From Draconibacterium sp. (lineage in GTDB: Bacteria > Bacteroidota > Bacteroidia > Bacteroidales > Prolixibacteraceae), in contig WGCT01000172.1 of the NCBI GenBank assembly GCA_015493625.1, forward strand, positions 1-6,150: a stretch of DNA of 6,150 nt, written 5' to 3'. Every line of letters starts with the position of its first letter. The stretch's first letter is position 1. Shown here one piece after another: positions 1 through 6,150 of the stretch. Below the pieces are notes generated by a model. It saw only the letters and a list, made by a program, of their open reading frames with translations. It was not told where the DNA came from and ran no database searches. A program made the position numbers and the translations under genes.

Positions 1-74
1 ATTCATATCTTCTCTATATTGAAAAGAAAATAGATAAGTAGTAAATTTGGTTATATTTAAATCGAAGCTTTGTG

Positions 75-113
75 AAAAATAAAACCCTAAAGAACATGAT
101 TCTTTAGGATTTT
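75..113 (-). terminator. Rho-independent terminator of glyA
   Basis: A 14-bp stem (arms 100-113 and 81-94) with a 5-nt loop (95-99) begins 29 bp past the glyA stop codon. Read on the minus strand, it is followed by a U-rich tail (four U from the stem, an A, then five U at 79-75). One pair (85/109) is a G-U wobble in the minus-strand RNA but a C-A mismatch in the plus-strand RNA, and the U tail exists only on the minus side. The hairpin therefore best fits as the terminator of glyA rather than of a plus-strand transcript. Confidence 0.88.
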
Positions 114-142
114 AAAATGTTCAACAAAAAATATCGGCCCGG

Positions 143-1423
143 TTAATAGGCAAAAAGCGGATAATCTTTCATTAATTGATTTACTTTTTCGCCAATCGAT
201 TTAATTCTTTTTTCATCGTTAATATTTGCAATGGCATCGTCGATTAGCTGAACCACAACAGGCATAAAATCTTCTTTTACCCCGCGTGTTGTAATTGCCG
301 GAGTTCCCACACGCAACCCTGAAGTTTGAAATGGCGAACGGCTATCGAACGGAACCATATTTTTATTTACAGTAATCTCAGCATTTACCAGTGTATTCTC
401 CACCACTTTCCCGGTAATTTCGGGGTATTTTGTACGCAAGTCAATCAGCATCGAGTGGTTGTCGGTACCTCCCGAAATAACTTTGTATCCCAAGTCGATA
501 AAAGCCTGCGCCATTACAGCAGCATTCTTTTTTACCTGCGCCTGATACTCTTTGTATTCAGGAGTAAGTGCCTCGCCGAAAGCAACAGCTTTTGCTGCAA
601 TAACGTGCTCTAACGGGCCACCTTGCTGGCCGGGGAAAACAGCAGAATCGAGCAACGATGACATTTTTCTAACGACTCCTTTCTTTGTTACAATTCCCCA
701 CGGATTATCAAAATCTTTTCCTATTAAAATTACTCCTCCGCGCGGGCCACGCAATGTTTTATGTGTTGTAGAAGTAACTACGTGGGCATGTTTTACCGGA
801 TTATCTAATAAGTCGGCAGCAATTAAACCGGCGGGATGCGCCATATCGACCATAAATAGTGCGCCCACTTTATCGGCAATTTTTCTCATTCGTGCATAGT
901 CCCACTCCCGGCTGTATGCCGAAGCTCCTCCAATAATTAACTTTGGTTTATGTGCTATGGCAAGTGCCTCCATCTCGTCGTAATCAACTCTTCCGGTCTC
1001 CTCTTTTACGCGGTATGCAACCGGCTTATACAAAATACCCGACGAGTTTACAAACGAGCCGTGCGAAAGGTGCCCGCCATGCGAAAGGTCGAGGCCAAGA
1101 AATACATCACCCGGTTTTAAAATAACACTTAAAACAGCTGCATTTGCCTGAGCTCCCGAATGCGGCTGCACATTTGCCCACTCGGCGCCGTACAGTTCTT
1201 TAATTCGGTCGATAGCTAACTGCTCGGTCATATCAACAAACTGGCAACCACCATAATAGCGTTTACCCGGATAACCCTCGGCATATTTATTTGTCATTAC
1301 CGACCCCATTGCTTCTAAAACCTGATCGCTAACAAAGTTCTCCGATGCAATAAGTTCAATCCCTCCAAGTTGGCGTTCACGCTCTTTTTTAATAATATCA
1401 AAAACCAAAGTGTCTCTCTTCAT
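143..1423 (-). CDS. glyA: Serine hydroxymethyltransferase (SHMT)
   Basis: This is a cytosolic, PLP-dependent fold-type I enzyme that interconverts serine plus tetrahydrofolate with glycine plus 5,10-methylene-tetrahydrofolate, the main source of one-carbon units. The 426-residue protein is full length for the family. Visible motifs are IASENF at 25-30; the [14 protein letters not shown] block at 46-59, with tyrosines equivalent to E. coli Tyr55 and Tyr65; the VDMAH block at 192-196, with Asp193 expected to bind the PLP ring nitrogen and His196 to stack on it; and [14 protein letters not shown] at 217-230, with Lys222 as the Schiff-base lysine. [11 protein letters not shown] at 371-381 carries the substrate-carboxylate arginine Arg371. 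The insert around 241-262 before FPGQQGG resembles other Bacteroidota SHMTs. The start gives the usual [11 protein letters not shown] terminus. No Shine-Dalgarno sequence is seen upstream. It is flanked by its own terminator and a divergent promoter, so it is probably monocistronic. All key residues are present. Confidence 0.98.
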   Translation of the reverse strand: MKRDTLVFDIIKKERERQLGGIELIASENFVSDQVLEAMGSVMTNKYAEGYPGKRYYGGCQFVDMTEQLAIDRIKELYGAEWANVQPHSGAQANAAVLSVILKPGDVFLGLDLSHGGHLSHGSFVNSSGILYKPVAYRVKEETGRVDYDEMEALAIAHKPKLIIGGASAYSREWDYARMRKIADKVGALFMVDMAHPAGLIAADLLDNPVKHAHVVTSTTHKTLRGPRGGVILIGKDFDNPWGIVTKKGVVRKMSSLLDSAVFPGQQGGPLEHVIAAKAVAFGEALTPEYKEYQAQVKKNAAVMAQAFIDLGYKVISGGTDNHSMLIDLRTKYPEITGKVVENTLVNAEITVNKNMVPFDSRSPFQTSGLRVGTPAITTRGVKEDFMPVVVQLIDDAIANINDEKRIKSIGEKVNQLMKDYPLFAY

Positions 1424-1450
1424 CTCAGTTATTCTTAAATTTTAAAAGCT

Positions 1451-1458
1451 CAAATATA
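1451..1458 (-). promoter_or_regulatory. Candidate glyA promoter, -7 element TATATTTG
   Basis: On the minus strand this is TATATTTG, an exact match to the Bacteroidota sigma-ABfr -7 consensus TAnnTTTG. It ends 27 bp before the glyA ATG, so transcription would start near 1444-1447 and leave a leader of about 20 nt, too short for a riboswitch. No TTG or TTTG lies at the usual 17-23 bp upstream. That region instead holds TCGATTGTCGA (1475-1485), so the promoter has a weak -33 element or may need an activator. The call is from consensus matching only. Confidence 0.55.
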
Positions 1459-1508
1459 ACACAATTTAATGCACTCGATTGTCGATATAGTTCAGAAAAA
1501 ACCATAAC

Positions 1509-1539
1509 TTTTAAACAATTAATACCACATTGTTTAAAA
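1509..1539. repeat. AT-rich 11-bp inverted repeat, candidate operator
   Basis: TTTTAAACAAT (1509-1519) and its exact reverse complement ATTGTTTAAAA (1529-1539) are separated by 9 bp. Arm centres are 20 bp apart, close to two helical turns, as expected of a site for a dimeric regulator. It lies between the two outward-facing -7 elements, centred about 60 bp upstream of the inferred plus-strand start and about 80 bp upstream of the inferred glyA start. Each arm has only one G/C pair and no U tail follows, so it is a poor terminator. The binding protein is unknown. Confidence 0.4.
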
Positions 1540-1569
1540 ACCTTTCGTTTAGTTAAAATATTAATTGAG

Positions 1570-1577
1570 TATATTTG
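1570..1577 (+). promoter_or_regulatory. Candidate promoter of the membrane-protein gene, -7 element TATATTTG
   Basis: This is an exact TAnnTTTG match on the plus strand, 47 bp before the ATG at 1625, predicting a leader of about 40 nt. It is part of TATATTTGAGCT (1570-1581), the exact inverted copy of the sequence holding the glyA -7 element. The -33 region contains TTTCGTTT (1543-1550) but no exact TTG at standard spacing, so the -33 element looks weak. The call is from consensus only. Confidence 0.5.
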
Positions 1578-1624
1578 AGCTTCCACAGAATACAATTAAC
1601 TAAGCTTGGCTTGTACATTTATTT

Positions 1625-2026
1625 ATGAAAAACAAATTGAATATCCGCCCACCGTTTTTAAGTGCTTTGTGTATCTTAACTTTTGTTGGCAGTTCTCTCG
1701 GATTTATCGGCTATTTTTTTGCTTCTGTTTTTTTTGAAAAGAGTTCGGAGCTGATAATAAAGTATTCGTCGTGGCACTCTACCGATGCCATTTCGCCTCT
1801 CTATTTTACACTATTAATGGTTCTTTTTGCCTTCTCGTTAACCGGTGCCATAAGAATATGGAAATTCAGAAAAGGCGGATTTCTTATCTATTCAATAGCA
1901 CAAATAGGCATCCTGTTTTTACCTGTAATTTGGATTGACTGGAATGCATTTTCGGCCACCAATGCAATTGCAACAACTGTTTTTATTGTTGGGTATGGTT
2001 TAAGTTTAAAAAGACGTAATCATTAA
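1625..2026 (+). CDS. Small four-helix membrane protein of unknown function
   Basis: I do not recognise a named family. The 133-residue product is very hydrophobic, with four likely transmembrane helices at about 11-37, 57-79, 84-104 and 108-128. There is a polar loop at 38-56 (EKSSELIIKYSSWHSTD), a basic turn RIWKFRKGG at 77-85 and a basic tail KRRNH. By the positive-inside rule, the N-terminus (MKNKLNIR), the 80-84 loop and the tail would be cytoplasmic, with the 38-56 loop outside. There is no cleavable signal peptide. The opening RPPFLSALCILTFVGS and the KGGFLIY-AQI segment resemble small uncharacterised inner-membrane proteins common in Bacteroidota, from memory and without a search. The ATG at 1625 lacks a Shine-Dalgarno sequence, as do its neighbours, but a -7 element sits at suitable distance. 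It is the only plus-strand gene here, divergent from glyA and convergent with sucB, so neighbours do not suggest a role. The hydrophobic pattern and dedicated promoter argue that it is real. Confidence 0.85.
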   Translation: MKNKLNIRPPFLSALCILTFVGSSLGFIGYFFASVFFEKSSELIIKYSSWHSTDAISPLYFTLLMVLFAFSLTGAIRIWKFRKGGFLIYSIAQIGILFLPVIWIDWNAFSATNAIATTVFIVGYGLSLKRRNH

Positions 2027-2047
2027 ATAATAGAGGCCGGCTAATCT

Positions 2048-3277
2048 TTAAATTCCCAGCAACAACTTTCCGGCATCTTTTCCTTCAGTAAACATTCGCT
2101 CCGGATTTTCAATCATCTCCTTTATTTTTACTAAAAAACCAACCGAATCTTTTCCGTCGATAATTCGATGGTCGTACGAAAGTGCAGTGTACATCATTGG
2201 GCGAATAACAACCTGCCCGTTAACAGCAATTGGTCGTTCTACAATGTTGTGCATACCAAGTATTGCCGATTGTGGAGGGTTAATAATTGGAGTTGAAAGC
2301 AGCGACCCAAAAACGCCGCCATTGGTAATAGTAAATGTTCCGCCGGTTAACTCTTCAACCGATATTTTTTTTGTTCTCGCCTTTTCGGCCAGTGTTTTTA
2401 TCTCCAGTTCAATTTCGGCAATGGTTTTACTTTCGGCATTACGAACAACAGGCACCATCAATCCTTTGGGAGTCGACACGGCAATTCCCACATCGACAAA
2501 TTGAGGCGACACAATTTCGTCGCCGTTTAACTGTGCATTTACCATCGGAAAATCGGTTGCTGCCACAGCTACTGCTTTGGTGAAAAACGACATAAATCCC
2601 ACCTTAAAACCGTGAGTTTCGATAAACTTTTGTTGATTTGCTTTTCTCAAATCCATCAGAAAGCTCATATCAATTTCATTAAAAGTGGTTAGCATGGCTG
2701 TCTCGTTTTTTACCGAGACCAAACGCGAACTCAGCTTTCTTCGCAAACTCGACATTCGTTTTTTATCGACCTCGCGCGATACTTTTTTTTGTTGAACCGG
2801 TTGATTTTTCCGGCTTGTTTCTGCATTTAAAACAGCTTCCACCTCTTTTTTGCCCAGCCGTTTTAATCCACTTAAAACATCGTCAACCGAAAGCCCGTTC
2901 TCCCTCATCATCTCTTTTGCCACGGCAGTAACTTTAACATTGCTTTCAGGCAATTTGACGGCTGCTTCCTCTTCAAAATTTCTTTTTTCTTTTTTCTCAG
3001 AATGAACAGCGGGTGCCGACTGTTTTTCTGCAACCGGAACAACAGCTGTATCGATTGTGCAAACCACATCGCCAACAGGAATTGAATCGCCTTCAGCAGC
3101 TTTTATTTCAATTTTACCGGCTTCAAGTGCAACAATGGTTAAGGTTGCTTTATCCGATTCAACTTCGGCAATCTCCTGGTCTTTCTCAACCACCGCACCA
3201 TTTTCTACAAGCCACGTACCTATTTCAACTTCGGCTATCGATTCTCCCGGACTGGGAACTTTTACTTCTACTATCAT
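2048..3277 (-). CDS. sucB: 2-oxoglutarate dehydrogenase E2, dihydrolipoyllysine succinyltransferase
   Basis: This is the E2 core of the cytosolic 2-oxoglutarate dehydrogenase complex, moving the succinyl group from its lipoyl arm to CoA. The 409 residues are full length (E. coli SucB is about 405). Domains: a lipoyl domain at about 1-77 with VESDKATL, where Lys43 is the expected lipoylation site; a charged linker at 78-112; a peripheral-subunit (E1/E3)-binding domain at about 113-150; a second linker at 151-172; and a catalytic acyltransferase domain at 173-409 with DHRIIDG at 369-375 (His370 and Asp374 catalytic). Adjacency to sucA identifies it as the succinyl rather than acetyl enzyme. The binding domain is unusual: the common GTGxxGRI segment is replaced by [11 protein letters not shown] (136-146). 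It starts 11 bp after the sucA stop, across the G/C-free spacer AAAATTTTAAA, so it is probably co-transcribed and perhaps translationally coupled. No terminator is evident after its stop. The name odhB is also used. Confidence 0.97.
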   Translation of the reverse strand: MIVEVKVPSPGESIAEVEIGTWLVENGAVVEKDQEIAEVESDKATLTIVALEAGKIEIKAAEGDSIPVGDVVCTIDTAVVPVAEKQSAPAVHSEKKEKRNFEEEAAVKLPESNVKVTAVAKEMMRENGLSVDDVLSGLKRLGKKEVEAVLNAETSRKNQPVQQKKVSREVDKKRMSSLRRKLSSRLVSVKNETAMLTTFNEIDMSFLMDLRKANQQKFIETHGFKVGFMSFFTKAVAVAATDFPMVNAQLNGDEIVSPQFVDVGIAVSTPKGLMVPVVRNAESKTIAEIELEIKTLAEKARTKKISVEELTGGTFTITNGGVFGSLLSTPIINPPQSAILGMHNIVERPIAVNGQVVIRPMMYTALSYDHRIIDGKDSVGFLVKIKEMIENPERMFTEGKDAGKLLLGI

Positions 3278-3288
3278 TTTAAAATTTT
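3278..3288 (-). promoter_or_regulatory. sucA-sucB junction, Shine-Dalgarno-free initiation region
   Basis: The 11 bp between the sucA TAA and the sucB ATG read AAAATTTTAAA on the coding strand, with no G or C. No Shine-Dalgarno pairing is possible, in keeping with Bacteroidota initiation at A/T-rich unstructured leaders. The short gap supports one transcript and possible translation reinitiation. Confidence 0.6.
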
Positions 3289-6006
3289 TTAATCGGTAAA
3301 AACTGCATCGATGATTAATTGCAATCCCTGCAAATGCTTGTCCATTAAGCCAACGGCAGGACTGGCACTTTCGGGGCGAGCAACCACCTCAAAATTAAAC
3401 CTTTTCAATTTACGCTGAATAAACGGCCAACCGCCCATATTTTCGGGTTCGTCTTGCGCCCAAATTAAGCGTTTACTATTCTTATATTTTTTAAGTACCT
3501 GCAGAATTTGTTGTTCAGCAATAGGATAGAGTTGTTCCATCCGCACAATTGCAATATTCTCCATGTTGTTTTTCGTTTTATTCTCTTCCAAATCGTAATA
3601 GAGCCTGCCCGATGTAAAAACAACTTTTGTAACCCTATTCGGATTTGCAGCAGTATCGTCGATAATTTCGTTGAACCTGCCGTTTGCCAACTCTTCAACT
3701 GTTGAAATAACTTTTGGATGACGCAACAAACTTTTTGGGGTAAAAACAATTAACGGCAATCGCAATTTCATTTTTACCTGCCGGCGCAGAATATGAAACA
3801 TATTTGCCGGAGTAGTAGGAACCACTACCTGCATATTATTGTTGGCTGCCAGCTCGAGAAAACGTTCAATTCTACCGCTGGAATGTTCCGGCCCCTGCCC
3901 TTCGTAACCGTGAGGCAAGAGAAGAGTCAGACCGTTCATCATTCCCCATTTTTCGAATGCCGACGAAATGTACTGGTCGATTACCACCTGCGCCACATTA
4001 TGAAAATCGCCAAACTGCGCTTCCCAAATTGTCAATCCGTTGGGTTGTGCCAGTGCATATCCATACTCGAACCCCAACACGGCATATTCCGAAAGCAATG
4101 AATTATAAACATGAAACGATGCCTGATTTTCGGCAATATGTTTAAGCGGGAAATACTTTTTATCTGTTCCATCAATTACAAATGCAGCATGCCGGTGTGC
4201 AAAAGTACCCCGCTCGCTGTCTTGTCCACTTAACCTAACCGGATGCCCGTCGAGTACCAAACTGCCATACGCAAGCAACTCTGCCATTGCCCAGTCTAAC
4301 CGGTTGTTTTCCACCATCATTCGGCGGTCGGAAAGAATTCGTTCCACCTTTTTAAAAAAGGTTAAATCAGCAGGAAGATAATTGATTTTATTTGCAATAT
4401 CCAAAAGTATTTTAGCCGAGACAGTCGTTTCAACTGTTTCAACAAATGCCTCTTTTTGTGGCATTTCATACTTCTTATACTCGTCAATCAGAAATTTCCT
4501 TATTTTAAGTTTTTTAATTTTTACCGACTCTTTTAGTTTATCGTTTAAAAAATCGTCGAACGCCTTTATCTCTTTTCGCGACTCTTCAAGTGTCATTATT
4601 CCCAACTCGTTTAACTTATTGGAATATATATCGCGCGGATTTTTATGCTTTGCAATGGCTGCATACAACATTGGTTGTGTAAAACGTGGTTCGTCGCCCT
4701 CGTTATGGCCATATTTCCGATAACAAAGAATGTCAATAAAAACATCGAAATGAAATTTCTGGCGGAATTCCATTGCCAGTTTTATGGTAAAAATAAGTGC
4801 CTCCACATCGTCGCCATTTACATGGAAAACGGGCGACCGTGTAACTTTGGCTACATCGGTGCTGTACGTACTCGAGCGTGCATCTAAATAGGGCGTTGTA
4901 AAACCAACCTGATTATTAATTACCAGATGAATTGTTCCTCCTGTTTTATACCCTTTCAACTGCGACATTTGCGTGGTTTCGTAAACCACACCCTGAGTTG
5001 CAATTGCCGCATCGCCATGAATAACAATTGCTGCGGCTTTATTGTAATCTTTATTAAACACCGAGCTAATTTGCGAGCGTACCATTCCTTCAACAATAGG
5101 AGCAACTGCTTCGAGATGCGAAGGATTTGGCATAAGTTTTAGTTTTACTTTTTTCCCAAAGTCGGTTGTTACCATGTTTTCGTAACCAAGATGATATTTT
5201 ACATCTCCCTGCGAAATTTCATCTTCGTACTCTTTTCCGGTATACTCCTTAAAAATATCTTTATACGGTTTTTCCATAATATTGGCCAGCACATTTAACC
5301 GTCCACGATGTGCCATTCCAATTACAAACTCTTCGATACCCAACTCCGCTCCCCGTTCAATAACAGCATCTAACGAAGGAATTAACGTCTCTGCACCTTC
5401 GAGCGAAAAACGTTTTTGACCAACAAATTTTTTATGAATAAAGTTTTCGAATCCAACGGCCAGTTTCAGATGATAAAAAAAGTGTTTTCTCTTTTCATCG
5501 GAATACGATTCTCGGTTTTTAGTTCTTTCCATACGCTCTTTTAGCCACGAAACCACTTCGGGCTTGCGCATATAAACATATTCAACACCAATTGAGCTAC
5601 AATAAGTAGCATCGAGATGAGCAACAATATCTTTCAATTTTGCCTGCCCAATTCCGATTTCGTTGCCTGCCTGAAAAACAGTATCTAAATCGCGCTGTTC
5701 GAGGCCAAAATTTTCGATGGCAAGTGTAGGCAGATATTTACGACGGGCACGCACCGGGTTTGTTTTTGTAAACAGATGACCGCGTTGCCGATACCCGTGA
5801 ATTAGATTGAGAATAGCAAATTCCTTATCGATATTTTCGGGACTTATTGCTGTTGGTTTCTCAGGAAAGTTTTGCCGCGCCAATTCGAAACCCGCAAAAA
5901 AATGCTGCCAACTCATATCAACTGCCTCGGGGTTTTCCAAATATGTTCGATACAAATCTTCAATCGCTTCCAATTCCTGATTTCCCACCAAAGAGAACTT
6001 ATCCAT
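3289..6006 (-). CDS. sucA: 2-oxoglutarate dehydrogenase E1 component (thiamine-dependent)
   Basis: This enzyme decarboxylates 2-oxoglutarate on thiamine diphosphate and succinylates the SucB lipoyl group, the committed TCA step to succinyl-CoA. It has 905 residues against about 933 in E. coli and appears intact. The N-terminal E2-contact segment at about 1-45 ([19 protein letters not shown]) is present, followed by the [17 protein letters not shown] block (68-84). The thiamine-binding half has HRGRLN at 233-238, KYH at 270-272, NPSHLEA at 294-300 and [13 protein letters not shown] at 331-343 with NN at 364-365, forming the GDx-N cofactor and magnesium motif. HNEGDEP lies at 434-440. The pyrimidine-binding half has [15 protein letters not shown] at 593-607, EAQFGDF at 662-668 and GPEHSSGR at 705-712. 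The C-terminal domain contains [12 protein letters not shown] at 849-860. The two histidines His233 and His272 correspond to the substrate-recognition histidines of E. coli SucA (inferred by motif). It is first in the operon with sucB; no lpd is in the window. The name odhA is also used. Confidence 0.98.
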   Translation of the reverse strand: MDKFSLVGNQELEAIEDLYRTYLENPEAVDMSWQHFFAGFELARQNFPEKPTAISPENIDKEFAILNLIHGYRQRGHLFTKTNPVRARRKYLPTLAIENFGLEQRDLDTVFQAGNEIGIGQAKLKDIVAHLDATYCSSIGVEYVYMRKPEVVSWLKERMERTKNRESYSDEKRKHFFYHLKLAVGFENFIHKKFVGQKRFSLEGAETLIPSLDAVIERGAELGIEEFVIGMAHRGRLNVLANIMEKPYKDIFKEYTGKEYEDEISQGDVKYHLGYENMVTTDFGKKVKLKLMPNPSHLEAVAPIVEGMVRSQISSVFNKDYNKAAAIVIHGDAAIATQGVVYETTQMSQLKGYKTGGTIHLVINNQVGFTTPYLDARSSTYSTDVAKVTRSPVFHVNGDDVEALIFTIKLAMEFRQKFHFDVFIDILCYRKYGHNEGDEPRFTQPMLYAAIAKHKNPRDIYSNKLNELGIMTLEESRKEIKAFDDFLNDKLKESVKIKKLKIRKFLIDEYKKYEMPQKEAFVETVETTVSAKILLDIANKINYLPADLTFFKKVERILSDRRMMVENNRLDWAMAELLAYGSLVLDGHPVRLSGQDSERGTFAHRHAAFVIDGTDKKYFPLKHIAENQASFHVYNSLLSEYAVLGFEYGYALAQPNGLTIWEAQFGDFHNVAQVVIDQYISSAFEKWGMMNGLTLLLPHGYEGQGPEHSSGRIERFLELAANNNMQVVVPTTPANMFHILRRQVKMKLRLPLIVFTPKSLLRHPKVISTVEELANGRFNEIIDDTAANPNRVTKVVFTSGRLYYDLEENKTKNNMENIAIVRMEQLYPIAEQQILQVLKKYKNSKRLIWAQDEPENMGGWPFIQRKLKRFNFEVVARPESASPAVGLMDKHLQGLQLIIDAVFTD

Positions 6007-6030
6007 TGTTTTGTTTTTTGTTTCTTTCTA
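6007..6030 (-). promoter_or_regulatory. A-rich translation leader of sucA
   Basis: The 24 bases before the sucA ATG are 18 A, 3 C, 2 G and 1 T on the coding strand. There is no Shine-Dalgarno at the usual spacing; the only G bases lie at least 17 nt from the ATG. This matches A-rich, unstructured Bacteroidota initiation regions. Across 6007-6150 I found no exact TAnnTTTG on the minus strand; the nearest is TTAATTTG (6074-6067), one mismatch and no -33 partner. The operon promoter is therefore either non-consensus or beyond the window. Confidence 0.5.
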
Positions 6031-6150
6031 TTTAACAAATCGAGAAAGCTTTTGTTTTTGGGTTAGCAAATTAAAACACTCAAACCTCATAATTTTGAAT
6101 AATTGAAAAAATACCAAAGACCAAACAGAAAGGGTAGTAATACAGAAAGC

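Noticed and set aside
552..899. Plus-strand open frame inside glyA, and similar frames across sucB and sucA on the plus strand.
   Set aside because: They lie opposite highly conserved enzyme genes, have no initiation context and give low-complexity or Cys/Ser/Phe-rich translations typical of antisense shadows.
1424..1624. A riboswitch (glycine, SAM or folate type) upstream of glyA.
   Set aside because: The best promoter element leaves a leader of only about 20 nt, and no aptamer-like GC-rich structure is visible in the region.
2036..2074. GCCGG (2036-2040) and CCGGC (2070-2074) as a terminator hairpin between the convergent genes.
   Set aside because: The stem is only 5 bp with a 29-nt loop that lies mostly inside sucB, and it does not extend on either side.
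3465..3749. Minus-strand 94-residue frame within sucA.
   Set aside because: It overlaps the conserved C-terminal domain of SucA in another frame and has no independent signals.
6024..6048. CTTTCT/AGAAAG inverted repeat upstream of sucA as an operator or leader hairpin.
   Set aside because: The 6-bp arms with a 13-nt loop are expected by chance in this AT-rich, low-complexity sequence.
1..6150. Mobile elements, phage genes, CRISPR arrays, tRNA or rRNA genes, defence or biosynthetic systems.
   Set aside because: No long direct or inverted repeats, transposase motifs, spaced repeats or RNA-gene structures are visible; nearly all of the window is accounted for by four intact genes.

Overview
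The window is an AT-rich chromosomal segment from a member of the Bacteroidota, most likely of the Marinilabiliales/Prolixibacteraceae type. The phylum call rests on three things: the style of the SHMT, SucA and SucB proteins, ribosome-binding regions that are A/T-rich and lack Shine-Dalgarno sequences, and exact copies of the Bacteroidota -7 promoter element TAnnTTTG in the one divergent intergenic region. The order and family are inferred from general protein resemblance only.

Layout. Positions 1-142 are non-coding and hold a strong intrinsic terminator for glyA. glyA (143-1423, minus) encodes serine hydroxymethyltransferase. A 201-bp divergent intergenic region (1424-1624) carries two outward-facing TATATTTG elements within a 12-bp inverted repeat, plus an AT-rich 11-bp inverted repeat between them. 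A small gene for a four-helix membrane protein of unknown function (1625-2026, plus) follows. It converges, across only 21 bp, on the sucA-sucB operon (6006 down to 2048, minus), which encodes the E1 and E2 components of the 2-oxoglutarate dehydrogenase complex. Positions 6007-6150 are the sucA leader, with no clear promoter.

How the genes work together. SucA decarboxylates 2-oxoglutarate and passes the succinyl group to the lipoyl arm of SucB, which makes succinyl-CoA. The E3 subunit (Lpd) needed to reoxidise the lipoyl group is not in the window. An intact E1/E2 pair suggests an oxidative TCA cycle, consistent with respiratory rather than strictly fermentative life. GlyA interconverts serine and glycine and supplies one-carbon units; it appears to be a separate single-gene transcription unit. 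The membrane protein has no evident link to either.

This is largely a core-metabolism region. I saw no mobile elements, CRISPR arrays, RNA genes, broken genes or signs of an undescribed system. The points most worth a second look are the symmetric divergent promoter region, the unusual E3-binding domain of SucB, and the uncharacterised membrane protein.
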